From positions 1 through 64,000 of the forward strand of contig JBLMWU010000079.1 in NCBI GenBank assembly GCA_050257395.1: DNA of 64,000 nucleotides. Direction: 5' to 3'. This DNA is from JAIRTY01 sp050257395 (GTDB lineage Bacteria; Actinomycetota; Actinomycetes; Streptosporangiales; Streptosporangiaceae). A program made the position numbers and the translations under genes. The notes beneath the pieces were generated by a model. That model had not been told where the DNA came from and searched no databases. It saw only the letters and a list, made by a program, of their open reading frames with translations. Shown here piece after piece: positions 42,822-51,786 of the stretch (positions are counted from its first letter, which is position 1; each line of letters starts with the position of its first letter).

Positions 42822-45805
42822 TGCGGCTGCACAGCGTGACCCTGTGCGCGTTCGGGCCGTACGCGACCGAGCAGGTCATCGACTTCGAGCGGCTCGCCAG
42901 CAGCGGGCTGTTCCTGCTCGAGGGGCCCACCGGCGCGGGCAAGACGACCGTCCTGGACGCGGTCACGTTCGCCCTGTACGGCGGGCTGTCCGGGGAGGGC
43001 TCCGGGCACGACCGGCTGCACTCGGACTTCGCCGCGCCGGACGCGGAGCCGTCGGTCACGGTCGAGTTCTCGCTGCGCGGCCAGCGGTACCGGATCTGGC
43101 GGATGCCCGAGCATCAGCGGCTGAAGAAGCGCGGCGACGGCTACACGACCCAGGCGATGCAGGTCCACCTGCAGCGGCTGGAGCACGGCAGCTGGGTCAG
43201 CCTGTCCTCGAACAAGGCCGAGGTCGGCGACCTGGTCACCGAGGCGGTGGGCCTCAGCCGCGCCCAGTTCACGCAGGTCATGCTGCTCCCGCAAGGGGAG
43301 TTCGCCCGGTTCCTGCGGTGCGGCGACGACGAGCGGCGGGCGCTGCTGACCAAGCTGTTCGGCACCGAGCTGTACGACCGCATCACCGCTGAGCTGGAGC
43401 AGCGCCGCACGGAGGCGACCCGCGCCCGGGCAGAGGCGAAAGCGGTCATCGACGCGGCCGTGTCGGCTGCCGCCGAAGCGGCCGGCCTGGACACCGGTGA
43501 GCGGGAAGAGCTGTGCGCCCTGCCGGGCCCGGACCGCGCAGTCCGGCTGAAGGAGATCGCGGCGGACCTCGCCACCGCGGTGACCGGGGCCGATGAGGAA
43601 CTGTCCGCCGCGCAGGCCCGGCTGGCCGCCGCCCGCGAGGCCAGCGAGCGGTCCCGGCAGCAGGCGGGCCTGATGACCCGGCTGACCGCCGCGCTGGCGA
43701 AGCTGCGTGAGCACGAGGCCACCCGGCCCGGGCACGAGGAGCGCACCGCCCGGCTGGCCGCGGCCCGGCAGGCCGAGCCGGTCCGGCCGCTGCTGGCGGC
43801 CGCCGCCGAGGCGGAGGCGGCCGCCGGGGTGGCCCGGGCAGGGCTGCTGAGGCTGGTCCCCGAGCCAGCGCCCGGCCTCCTCGCCGGGCAGGGCGGCCCG
43901 GATATCGCGGCCCGCGCCGAGCAGGCCGCCCGCGAGGCCGCGCAGCTGCAGCACCTCGTGGATGAAGAGGCCGGCCTGGCCGGGCAGGAAGCCGCCCTGG
44001 CGGCGCTGCAGCAGGATGCCGGGCAGGCCGCCACCCGGGTGGCGGAACTGGCCGAGGCGCGCGGTGCGCTGCCGGAGCGGATCGGCGGGCTGGAAGCCGG
44101 TTGCGCCAGGGCGCGCGCAGCCGCGGCGGGCGGCGAGGCAGCCCGGGGCCGTCTGGAGACGGCGGCCAGGCAGCTCGACGCGGCGCGGCAAGTCGCCGAG
44201 CTGACGCCGGTGGTGGCGGCGGCACAGGCGGAGCTGCTGGAGGCTGTGGATCACCATCAGGCGCTGGTGGATGAGCATCAGGCGCTGCTGGATGCGCGGC
44301 TCAGCGGCATGGCTGCCGAACTCGCGGGCGAGCTGGCGGACGGCGAGCCCTGCCCCGTGTGCGGCTCGGATGAGCACCCGGCCCCGGCGTCCGCTGACGC
44401 GGACGCCGTGTCGTCCGAGCAGGTGGAAGAGGCCCGGCTGGCGCGTGACGAGGCTGCCGTGGAGCGGGAACGGCTGGAGCGTGAGCACGCCGAAGCCCGG
44501 CGGGAGCTGGACCGGCAGCTGGCGGTCGCGGATGGCCGGGACGCCGCGGAGCTGGCGGCCTCGGTGGCCACCCTGACCGCCGGGATCACCGCGGCCGACG
44601 TGGCGGCGCAGGACGTGGCCCGCCTGGAGGCCGAATTGGCGGCCGCGCGGGCAGAGCTGGAGGTCATCGGGGACGGCCTGCAGGCCGCGCGGGAGCAGTC
44701 GGCGCTGGTGAGCGGGAAGGCCACCGCGGACGGGGAGAGGCTCGCCGCACTCCGGGCCAGGCTCGCGGAGGCCGCACAGGATCACCCGTCGGTCGCCATC
44801 CGGCAGGCGGCGCTGCGGGACGCGTCCGCCCGCGACCGCGAGCTCGCGGCCGCGCTGGACGAGCTCGCCAGGGCCATCGCCGCCCAGGGCAGGGCGCGGG
44901 AGCAGGCGGAGCGGGAAGCGGTCGGCCGTGGCTTCGGCTCACTCGCCGGCGCCCAGGCGGCCGCGCTGGACCCCGCCGGGCTGGCGGATCTGGAGGCGGA
45001 GGTGTCCGCCTGGGCGGCCGCCCTGGCCAGCCTGACCGATGCGACCCAGGCCGCCGACCTGGCGGGCCTCGACCCGGCTGCCGCGGACGATGTGCAGCAG
45101 GCGGCCCGGGACGCCGCCGCGGAACTGACCCTGGCCGGGGCGGCGGAAGCCGCCGCCCAGAAGGCCAGCGACCGGGCCCGGCAGCGGGCGGACCGGTTCG
45201 GGCGGCGGCAGGAAGAGGTGCACCGGGCGGAGGAGGAGCACGACCGGCTGGCCGAGCGGACCGAGGCGGTCATCCGGCTGGCGGCCCTGGCCAAGGGCAC
45301 CGACGGGCAGCGGCGGGTGGCGCTCACCACCTACGTGCTGCGGCACTGGTTCAGCCAGGTGGTGGCAGCCGCCAACGTGCGGCTCGCGGCCATGTCCGCC
45401 GGCCGGTACGAGCTGGTGCGGACAGACGAGGCGGAAGGCAGGCGCACCCGCAGCGGCCTGACCCTGTCGGTCATCGACCGGCACACCGGCGAGGAGCGCG
45501 GCCCGGCCTCCCTGTCCGGCGGCGAAAGCTTCTACACCTCGCTCGCCCTGGCCCTCGGCCTCGCCGACGTGGTCAAGGCGGAGGCCGGGGGAGTGGACCT
45601 GGACACCCTGTTCATCGACGAGGGCTTCGGCTCCCTCGACGCGGACACCCTCGACCAGGTGATGGCGGTCATCGACGAGCTGCGCGACCGCGGCCGGGTG
45701 GTCGGCATCGTCAGCCATGTGGCCGAGCTCAAGGACCGGGTCCCCGAGCGGCTGGAAGTCCGCCGCCTCCCCGACGGCTCCTCGACGGTCCGGGTGGTCG
45801 CCTGA
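42821..45805 (+). CDS. sbcC: Exonuclease subunit SbcC (Rad50-type ATPase)
   Basis: A 994-residue SMC-like ATPase. Walker A is LEGPTGAGKTTVLDAVTFAL near residue 36. Long Ala/Glu/Arg coiled coils flank the zinc hook CPVC at about residues 510-513 (GEPCPVCGSDEHPAP). The C-terminal lobe has the ABC signature LSGGESFYTSLALALGLADV and Walker B LDTLFIDEGFGSLD. With SbcD it forms the Mre11-Rad50-like complex. GGGAGG lies nine bases upstream of ATG 42821. Confidence 0.95.
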   Translation: MRLHSVTLCAFGPYATEQVIDFERLASSGLFLLEGPTGAGKTTVLDAVTFALYGGLSGEGSGHDRLHSDFAAPDAEPSVTVEFSLRGQRYRIWRMPEHQRLKKRGDGYTTQAMQVHLQRLEHGSWVSLSSNKAEVGDLVTEAVGLSRAQFTQVMLLPQGEFARFLRCGDDERRALLTKLFGTELYDRITAELEQRRTEATRARAEAKAVIDAAVSAAAEAAGLDTGEREELCALPGPDRAVRLKEIAADLATAVTGADEELSAAQARLAAAREASERSRQQAGLMTRLTAALAKLREHEATRPGHEERTARLAAARQAEPVRPLLAAAAEAEAAAGVARAGLLRLVPEPAPGLLAGQGGPDIAARAEQAAREAAQLQHLVDEEAGLAGQEAALAALQQDAGQAATRVAELAEARGALPERIGGLEAGCARARAAAAGGEAARGRLETAARQLDAARQVAELTPVVAAAQAELLEAVDHHQALVDEHQALLDARLSGMAAELAGELADGEPCPVCGSDEHPAPASADADAVSSEQVEEARLARDEAAVERERLEREHAEARRELDRQLAVADGRDAAELAASVATLTAGITAADVAAQDVARLEAELAAARAELEVIGDGLQAAREQSALVSGKATADGERLAALRARLAEAAQDHPSVAIRQAALRDASARDRELAAALDELARAIAAQGRAREQAEREAVGRGFGSLAGAQAAALDPAGLADLEAEVSAWAAALASLTDATQAADLAGLDPAAADDVQQAARDAAAELTLAGAAEAAAQKASDRARQRADRFGRRQEEVHRAEEEHDRLAERTEAVIRLAALAKGTDGQRRVALTTYVLRHWFSQVVAAANVRLAAMSAGRYELVRTDEAEGRRTRSGLTLSVIDRHTGEERGPASLSGGESFYTSLALALGLADVVKAEAGGVDLDTLFIDEGFGSLDADTLDQVMAVIDELRDRGRVVGIVSHVAELKDRVPERLEVRRLPDGSSTVRVVA

Positions 45806-45848
45806 CCGTGGCGGCGCGCTGGCCGGGACACGGGACCGGCCGCCGGTG

Positions 45849-46898
45849 TCAGTCGTCGATGTCCTCGAAGTCCTGCGGGGTGATGATGCGCAGGGCCTCG
45901 CCGGCCACGTCGAAGTCGCCGGGCAGGTTGGCGGCGACCTCGCCGTCCAGGGAGACGTCCAGGGGCTGTTCGGTGTGCACGTGCAGGCTGGTGACGTGCA
46001 GGGCACGGATGCCCGCGACCGGCCGGCGGATCCGCAGCAGCAGGAACAGCACGGCAAGCAGCATGCGGCGGGCCGGGATGTCCCCGATGGCGAGCACGTC
46101 CAGCAGGCGGTCGTCCGGGCTGGAGCCGGGCACGCTGAGGCCGAGCGCACCGCCGAAGACCGGAGCGTTGATCACCGACAGCTGCGTGAGCGTGAGCTTC
46201 TCGGCCTGCCCGCCGTGGTGCAGCTCGCAGTCGAACGTGGAGCGCTCGCGGAAGGCGCTGGCGGCCGCGGCCAGGTAGGTGAAGCGCCCGAGCCGGGCGC
46301 GCATCGAAGCGCGGGTGGCGAGCCGGGCGAAGCTGACGTTCATCCCCACGGTGGCCGCGTGCGCGAAATGCCGGGCGGGCTGGCCGGGCACCTGCAGCCG
46401 GCCGAGATCGACGGTGGAGATCTTGCCGCTGGCCAGCAGCGCGGCGGCCCGCTGCGGGCTGGCCGGGATCCCCAGCGAGCGGGCGAAGTCGTTGGAGGTG
46501 CCGAGCGGCAGGATGCCGAGCACGGCGGCGCTGTTGGCCAGCCGGTCGGCGACCCCGCCCACCGTGCCGTCACCGCCGGCCGCGACCACCAGCCGCGCCT
46601 CGCCGTCACCGGTCAGCGCCGGCAGTTCGTCAAGGCGCCGGATGTCCAGTTGCGCGGTGACCCGGATGCCGTGGCTCTGCATGGCGGCGCGGGCGGCGTC
46701 CAAGCCGCGGCTTCCCCCGGCGTCAGGGCTGGTGACGAGCACGGCCTCCGGGGGCAGGCAGGCGCGGGCCGGCGGCGCCTGCGGTGCCACCGGCCTGGCC
46801 GCGGCGAGCTTGCGGGCGAGCACGGCGGCGGCAGCGGCACCGATCGCCCCGCCGAGCAGCACGCCAGCCCGCAGAGTGCGCCGAGCGGCGGATGTCAT
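45849..46898 (-). CDS. Diacylglycerol kinase-family lipid kinase
   Basis: A 349-residue DAGK/YegS-type lipid or sphingoid kinase. The nucleotide motif is VVAAGGDGTVGGVADRL, followed by GILPLGTSNDFARSLGIP. The second domain carries HAATVGMNVSFARL and the terminal LHVHTEQPLDVSLDGE. A hydrophobic N-terminal segment (GVLLGGAIGAAAAAVLA) could anchor it to the membrane. It converges with sbcC, 43 bases away. Substrate not determinable. Confidence 0.9.
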   Translation of the reverse strand: MTSAARRTLRAGVLLGGAIGAAAAAVLARKLAAARPVAPQAPPARACLPPEAVLVTSPDAGGSRGLDAARAAMQSHGIRVTAQLDIRRLDELPALTGDGEARLVVAAGGDGTVGGVADRLANSAAVLGILPLGTSNDFARSLGIPASPQRAAALLASGKISTVDLGRLQVPGQPARHFAHAATVGMNVSFARLATRASMRARLGRFTYLAAAASAFRERSTFDCELHHGGQAEKLTLTQLSVINAPVFGGALGLSVPGSSPDDRLLDVLAIGDIPARRMLLAVLFLLLRIRRPVAGIRALHVTSLHVHTEQPLDVSLDGEVAANLPGDFDVAGEALRIITPQDFEDIDD

Positions 46899-47054
46899 GA
46901 ACCCCCCAGGTGCTCATCCGGGATATTTCGCACCGGCCCGGTCATGGACGCTATCGCGGGCGGGCGGCCGTGCGCGCGCCGACCGCAGCATCCCCCAGCA
47001 CGCTGTGAGCGGCCGCCGGCAACGGTGCTCATGGCTGCCGCTGGCCCACCCGGA

Positions 47055-47513
47055 TCAGTCCTCGCGGTCTGGCAGCCGGCCCGCAGCGCCGGGTGTGTCC
47101 CCGGCGGGCAGGCCGGCGAGGCGGCACAGCGCGGCGAACCCGTCTGCGGTCCCCGGCCAGTGGCGCCGCAGCGCGGCGATCCCGGCCCGCCGCACGACCC
47201 AGCGCAGCACGACGGCCACGATGACGGCGTCGTCCGCATAGCCCACGACCGGGACGAAATCGGGGATCAGATCGAACGGGAGCGCCAGGTAGCCGAGCAG
47301 CAGCGCCAGCCCGGCCCGCACGCTGCGCGGCAGGGCGGGGTCAGCGGCCAGCCGGGGCAGCAGCCGCAGCAGGTCCGGCAGCAGCCGCACAGCCTCCCGC
47401 CACGCGCCGTCCCGCGGCCGGGCGATGACCAGCGCCACGATCAGCGCCAGCCAGGTCACCAGCAGGCCTGCTGCGATGCCGAGCAGCAGGTCCAGCCACC
47501 ACGATCCCCACAC
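47055..47513 (-). CDS. DUF1232 (YkvA-like) membrane protein
   Basis: A 152-residue protein with an N-terminal span (LLLGIAAGLLVTWLALIVALVI) and the DUF1232 core LGYLALPFDLIPDFVPVVGYADDAVIV. Family function is unknown. It diverges from the histidine kinase gene across about 240 bases, where I see no further gene. Confidence 0.9.
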   Translation of the reverse strand: MWGSWWLDLLLGIAAGLLVTWLALIVALVIARPRDGAWREAVRLLPDLLRLLPRLAADPALPRSVRAGLALLLGYLALPFDLIPDFVPVVGYADDAVIVAVVLRWVVRRAGIAALRRHWPGTADGFAALCRLAGLPAGDTPGAAGRLPDRED

Positions 47514-47755
47514 ACCGGACTTCCTAGCATGCGCCGGGGCCGGCGCCCGGCAGGGGGCGCTGGCTGCCAGCCGGGAACGGCGAGGCCGGCCGCTGGCGGC
47601 AGGCGGGCCGGCCGGATGGCGGTCACCCGCAGGCGGCGGTCAGGCCGTCCCCGATCGTGAAGGTGTCCGCGAGCGGCAGCGGCCCCGCGGGCCACCCCTG
47701 CGCCGGCCGCGCCGTCCCCTTGGCGCCGGGGCAGGTGATCGCCTACGGTCGGCCT

Positions 47756-48880
47756 GTGAGAGTGCCGGGCGGGCTGCTGGCGCCGCACGCCGCCGCCGCT
47801 CAGCCGGGGACCCGGCCGCTGGACCCGCTGGCCTACACCCTGACCGTGCTGGCGTGCGCCGCCGTGGCCGCGCGGCGGGTGATCCCGCTGCCGGTGCTGG
47901 CGGTGGTGATCGGCGCGCTGGTGGTCTTCGCCGTGCGCGACTACCCCGGCGGCCCGCTGCTGATCGCGGTCATGGTGGCGCTGTACTCGGCGGGGACCGC
48001 GGTGGAGCGGCCCACCGCGCTGGTGCTCGGCGCCGGTGTGACCATCGTGGTGGCCGCCCGGGCCTGGCTGACAACCGCGGAGGGCGGCCGGGTTTCCGCA
48101 TACACCTGGGCGGCGCCGGGCTGGGCGCTCGCGTCGCTGGCGTGGGGGGCGGCAGTGCGCTCGCGGCGGCAGCTGCTGGAGCCGAGCCGGCTGCGGGCCG
48201 AGCTCGCCGAGCAGACCCGGGAGGCGGAGGCGCGGCGCCGGGCCGATCAGGAGCGGCTGCGGATCGCCCGCGACCTGCACGACGTGATCGGCCACAGCTT
48301 CGCCGCGGTCAACGTGCAGGCCAGGATGGCCGCCGCGGTACTGGACAGCGACCGGGACCGGGCCCGCCACGCGCTGACGGCGATCGAGACGATCAGCCGC
48401 ACCGCGCTGACCGAGATCCGCCAGGCCCTGGGCCAGCTGCGCGCCAGCGGCCAGCCCGGCGGCGCGGTGCCAGCGGGCACGCTGGCCACCCAGGTCGCCG
48501 TCGTGCTCGAGCCGCTGCGGCAGGCCGGCATCCGGGTCGACGCGCAGGTGGAGCTGGGGGAGGCGCCGCTGCCCGGGGCCGCCGCCGAGGCGGTGTACCG
48601 GGTGGTGCAGGAATCGCTCACCAACGTGCTGCGGCACTCCCAGCCAGCCGCGGTGCGGCTGGCCGTGGCCCGCGACGGCGAGGCGGTGACGGTGGAGGTC
48701 GTGAACGACGGCACGCGGCCAGCCGCTGACCCGGCCGTCAGCGGCGGTGGCCCTGGCGGTCACGGGATCGCCGGGATGACCGAACGGGTCGCCGCCCTGG
48801 GCGGCGTGCTGACGGCGGCCCCGGCGGGGGATGGTTTCCGGGTGACCGCCCGGGTGCCTGCCCGGGCGGGTGACCCGTGA
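47756..48880 (+). CDS. Sensor histidine kinase, NarL-type (HisKA_3)
   Basis: A membrane kinase of about 374 residues with four or five N-terminal spans and no large extracellular domain. The phosphoacceptor His lies in RIARDLHDVIGHSFAAVNVQ. The ATP-binding region has VYRVVQESLTNVLRHS (N box) and GGHGIAGMTERVAALGG (G box). I choose GTG 47756; the frame is open to ATG 47657 but that part is unconserved. The stop overlaps the response regulator's start. Confidence 0.9.
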   Translation: MRVPGGLLAPHAAAAQPGTRPLDPLAYTLTVLACAAVAARRVIPLPVLAVVIGALVVFAVRDYPGGPLLIAVMVALYSAGTAVERPTALVLGAGVTIVVAARAWLTTAEGGRVSAYTWAAPGWALASLAWGAAVRSRRQLLEPSRLRAELAEQTREAEARRRADQERLRIARDLHDVIGHSFAAVNVQARMAAAVLDSDRDRARHALTAIETISRTALTEIRQALGQLRASGQPGGAVPAGTLATQVAVVLEPLRQAGIRVDAQVELGEAPLPGAAAEAVYRVVQESLTNVLRHSQPAAVRLAVARDGEAVTVEVVNDGTRPAADPAVSGGGPGGHGIAGMTERVAALGGVLTAAPAGDGFRVTARVPARAGDP

Positions 48881-49269
48881 TCAGGGTGCTGCTCGCCGAC
48901 GACCAGCAGCTGGTGCGGACCGGGTTCCGGGTGCTGCTGGAAGCCTCCGGCGAGGTTGAGGTCGCTGGTGAGGCCGCCAACGGCGCCGAGGCCGCGGCGC
49001 TGGCCGCCGAGCTGCGGCCGCAGGTCGTGCTGATGGACATCCGGATGCCCGGCACCGGCGGGCTCACCGCTACCCGGGCGATCACCTCCGACCCGGCGCT
49101 GGCGGGAGTGCGGATCATCATCCTGACCACCTACGACGAGGACGAGCAGATCTTCGCGGCCCTGCGCATGGGCGCCAGCGGCTACCTGGTCAAAGACGCC
49201 AGCACCGATGAGCTGCTGCACGCGATCAGGGTGGTCGCCGCCGGGGAGGCGCTGCTGGCCCGGCCGTGA
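48877..49269 (+). CDS. Response regulator receiver half (frameshifted NarL-type regulator)
   Basis: A 130-residue receiver domain: acidic pair in LLADDQQ, phosphoacceptor Asp54 in VVLMDIRMPG, Thr in IIILTTYDEDE and Lys in GYLVKDAST. It ends abruptly at TGA 49267-49269 after GEALLARP, where intact homologues read on as LLAPxVTRRLI. Adding one C to the C-run at 49257-49263 restores LLAPAVTRRLIEAFA into the DNA-binding half. It is coupled to the kinase gene by overlap. It may be a sequencing error, a real mutation, or a split gene with a GTGA junction. Confidence 0.85.
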   Translation: MIRVLLADDQQLVRTGFRVLLEASGEVEVAGEAANGAEAAALAAELRPQVVLMDIRMPGTGGLTATRAITSDPALAGVRIIILTTYDEDEQIFAALRMGASGYLVKDASTDELLHAIRVVAAGEALLARP

Positions 49270-49547
49270 CCCGGCGGCTGATCGAAGCGTTCGCGGCCGG
49301 CCCGCAGCCCGCCGCCCCCGACCCGGCGGCGCTGCGCATGCTGTCCGAGCGGGAGCGGGAGGTGCTGGCCCTGGTCGCGGCCGGGCTGTCCAACGAGGAG
49401 ATCGCCGCCCGGCTGGTGATCAGCCCGCTGACCGCCCGCACCCATGTCAGCCGGATCCTGACCAAGACCGGCGCCCGCGATCGTGCCCAGCTGGTCGTCC
49501 TGGCCTACGAGTCACGTCTCGTGCAGCCCGGCGGCGCCGGCCGGTAA
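49266..49547 (+). CDS. LuxR-type DNA-binding half of the frameshifted response regulator
   Basis: A 93-residue fragment in the next frame, from GTG 49266, overlapping the receiver half's stop as GTGA. It begins with the linker TRRLIEAFA and holds the GerE/LuxR helix-turn-helix LSEREREVLALVAAGLSNEE with IAARLVISPLTARTHVSRIL. On its own it would be an unregulated DNA-binding domain. Together with 48877-49269 it makes a full 223-residue NarL-family regulator if the one-base shift is corrected. Confidence 0.8.
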   Translation: MTRRLIEAFAAGPQPAAPDPAALRMLSEREREVLALVAAGLSNEEIAARLVISPLTARTHVSRILTKTGARDRAQLVVLAYESRLVQPGGAGR

Positions 49548-49741
49548 CCGGGCACCCTGCCCGCCGCCGCGGCTCACCGCCGGCCGGCACTGCTGTGCCG
49601 GTACTCACCCGTACTGCCAGTGACGTATCCGCAGGATGCGATCCCCGCACGACGCGCACGACAGGCCCGCTCCGCGAGGCTGGGCCGCATCAGCAGCACC
49701 GCGCCTCCCGCCCCGGCGGGCCGCCCGGAAGGGGATCCACG

Positions 49742-50242
49742 ATGACAGCAGCGACAGCGCACACGTCCGGCCGGCAGGCACCCTGGTGGCGGACCGCGGC
49801 CTGGGCCGGCCAGCTGCTGCTCGGTGCCTTCAACTTGTTCGCGGTGGCGTCCGACCTGGCCGCCGACGCGGGCACCGGCCTGCCCGGCGACCACGCGGGC
49901 ACCTTCACCAGCGTCGCCGGGACCGGCTGGGCGTCGTTCAGGGCGGCCCAGCCCGGCGCCGCCCACTACATCACGCTGCTGGAGCGCGGCTACGCCCTGC
50001 ACGAGCTGGTCTTCGCGGTGCTGTTCCTGGTGATCGTGGCGATCCCGCTGCGTGCCCGGCAGTGGTGGGCCTGGTGGGCCTGCTGGAGCGTGCTGATCGG
50101 CTACCTCGGCTACACCCTCAGCTTCGGCCTCCACGACCCGGCGATCCTGGCCCGCAGCCTGATCGGCGTCATCGCCCTGCCGGTCCTCCTGCTCGCCCAG
50201 CTGCCGTCCCTCGCCCGGGACGCCCGCGGGCGCGAGTCATGA
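49742..50242 (+). CDS. Hypothetical integral membrane protein
   Basis: A 166-residue protein with four spans: AAWAGQLLLGAFNLFAVASDLA, ELVFAVLFLVIVAIPL, WAWWACWSVLIGYLGYTLSF and SLIGVIALPVLLLAQL. The loop after span one is Gly/Thr rich. ATG 49742 has GGAAGGGG eight bases upstream. No family recognised. It may belong to the regulon of the preceding two-component pair, but this is only positional. Confidence 0.7.
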   Translation: MTAATAHTSGRQAPWWRTAAWAGQLLLGAFNLFAVASDLAADAGTGLPGDHAGTFTSVAGTGWASFRAAQPGAAHYITLLERGYALHELVFAVLFLVIVAIPLRARQWWAWWACWSVLIGYLGYTLSFGLHDPAILARSLIGVIALPVLLLAQLPSLARDARGRES

Positions 50243-50364
50243 CCTCAGCCGGGGAACGCGAGGTCGTGCACCGCCCTGGCTACCGCCGTCACTCGTGCCG
50301 CCCCCGGCGCCGGCGCCCTCGCCAGGCTGATGGCGGTCGCTGCCGCCCCCGACGACGCCGGCCT

Positions 50365-50413
50365 TTGAGCGGCTGCTCAAGAAGGGATAAGCTGAACTTG
50401 AGCGAGTGCTCAA
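50365..50413. promoter_or_regulatory. Two TetR-type palindromes and promoter before the membrane protein-tetR operon
   Basis: TTGAGC-N4-GCTCAA occurs twice: 50365-50380 and 50398-50413, 33 bp apart (three helical turns). The first overlaps a -35 (TTGAGC 50365-50370), followed by 17 bases and TAAGCT (50388-50393). The second covers the likely transcription start. These are probable operators of the TetR regulator encoded second in the operon. Confidence 0.75.
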
Positions 50414-50430
50414 CTCGGCCTGGAGGAGCC

Positions 50431-51072
50431 ATGCGGAAGCCGGGCAAGGGGATGCTGGCGGCCGCCGCCCGTGGCGCCGCGTTCTTCGCGGGCACCGGGG
50501 CGGTGCTGGGCGGAGCCGCCGGGACGGTCGCGTGGCCGGTGGTCGGCACGTCATTCGGTGCCGTCGGAGGGGCGGCGGCCGGCGCGCTGACTGGCGTCCT
50601 GGCGGGCCTCGCCCTGGCCGTCACCGTCAGCGGCGCTGCCCGGACATGGCCCACCCGGGTCGTGCCGGCGTTCGTGGCGCTGGCCGCCGAGCTCGCGGGC
50701 GTGCGCTTGTGCCGCGGGGGGATAGGGGTGCCGGGGCCGGCAGGGGCCGTGCTGATGGTCCTCGGGGTGGTGGCCGCGGCTGCCGCAGGACCGCTGATCG
50801 CCCACGGCGTCAGGCCTGCCGCGGCCACCGCGGGCCCTGCCCCTCCCGCCCTGACCCTGGTACGTGTCAGCTGGCTGATGGTGGCCGGGGGCGCGGGCGC
50901 CGGCGCCTGCGCCGGCGCGCTCACCGGCCTCATCGTCGGCGTGGTCGCGTATCTGCCGACCGCGCCGTTCGCCGCCGTGGAAGGCGCCGTCTTCGGCTCG
51001 GTGACCGGCGCTTCGCTGGCCTGCCTGGTGGCCGGCCTGACCGTCCTGCCGAGGATGCGGGCCCGGCGGTGA
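50431..51072 (+). CDS. Hypothetical membrane protein, Gly/Ala-rich
   Basis: A 213-residue protein with about six hydrophobic segments, rich in Gly, Ala and Val. Examples are GAVLGGAAGTVAWPVVG, GALTGVLAGLALAVTVSG, AVLMVLGVVAAAAAGPLIA and GALTGLIVGVVAYLP. Repeated GxxxG pairs suggest tightly packed helices. ATG 50431 follows GGAGGA by four bases. It overlaps the TetR gene by GTGA and is preceded by two TetR-type palindromes, so it is probably the regulator's main target. Function unknown. Confidence 0.75.
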   Translation: MRKPGKGMLAAAARGAAFFAGTGAVLGGAAGTVAWPVVGTSFGAVGGAAAGALTGVLAGLALAVTVSGAARTWPTRVVPAFVALAAELAGVRLCRGGIGVPGPAGAVLMVLGVVAAAAAGPLIAHGVRPAAATAGPAPPALTLVRVSWLMVAGGAGAGACAGALTGLIVGVVAYLPTAPFAAVEGAVFGSVTGASLACLVAGLTVLPRMRARR

Positions 51073-51737
51073 GCGATACCCGCGCCAGGCTGCTGCGGGC
51101 GGCCGCGGACGTGGTCCGCCAGCAGGGCGCCGCGGCCGCGTCCGCGCGGACGATCGCCGCTGAGGCACGGGTCAACCAGGCGCTGATCTTCTACCACTTC
51201 GGCACCGTGAGCGAACTGCTGGAAGCCGCCTGCCGGCAGGCCGCCGACGAGGCCGCTGACTTCTACCGGGACCGGCTGGCCCGGGTAACGACCCTCCCGG
51301 AACTGCTTGAGCTGGGCCGGGAACTGCACGAGCGCGAGCGGGCCGCCGGCAACGTGGCGATGATGGCGCAGCTCATGTCCGGGGGGATGCGCGACCCTGT
51401 GCTCGCGCGGGCGGCCAGCTATGCGATGTCGCGCTGGGCGGCCGACATCGAGACGGTCGTCACGCGGGTGCTGTCCGGAAGCCCGCTGGGCGAGCTCGCC
51501 GACATGGGCGGCCTTGCCCGCGCTATCAGCGCTTCGTTCATCGGCATCGAGCTCTACGACGGCGTCGACCCGGCCGGTGCGGCGCAGGCCCTGGCGGCGC
51601 TGGAGCGGCTGGGTGTCCTGGCCGAGGTGGCCGCCACCCTGGGCCCGGCCGCGCGGCGGGCGCTGCGGTCGAAGCTGAAGGCGTCCAGCGCCCCGAAACC
51701 CCGCCCGCGCCGGGCCGGGACGGCTGGCGGACGGTGA
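51069..51737 (+). CDS. TetR-family transcriptional regulator
   Basis: A 222-residue regulator. The N-terminal helix-turn-helix is TRARLLRAAADVVRQQGAAA with SARTIAAEARVNQALIFYHF. The C-terminal ligand domain is helical (LLEAACRQAADEAADFYRDRL and later). It starts at GTG 51069, within the upstream stop, so it is the second gene of the operon and probably autoregulates through the TTGAGC-N4-GCTCAA sites. A basic Pro/Arg tail ends it. Confidence 0.9.
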   Translation: MSDTRARLLRAAADVVRQQGAAAASARTIAAEARVNQALIFYHFGTVSELLEAACRQAADEAADFYRDRLARVTTLPELLELGRELHERERAAGNVAMMAQLMSGGMRDPVLARAASYAMSRWAADIETVVTRVLSGSPLGELADMGGLARAISASFIGIELYDGVDPAGAAQALAALERLGVLAEVAATLGPAARRALRSKLKASSAPKPRPRRAGTAGGR

Positions 51738-51786
51738 CCGCTGCCAGCTGGCGCCCGCCCTGCGGATGGCCAGCCGCGGGCCGCCA

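Noticed and set aside
42365..44785. 806-residue minus-strand frame
   Set aside because: Antisense to sbcD-sbcC; its composition mirrors third-position GC bias and has no domain.
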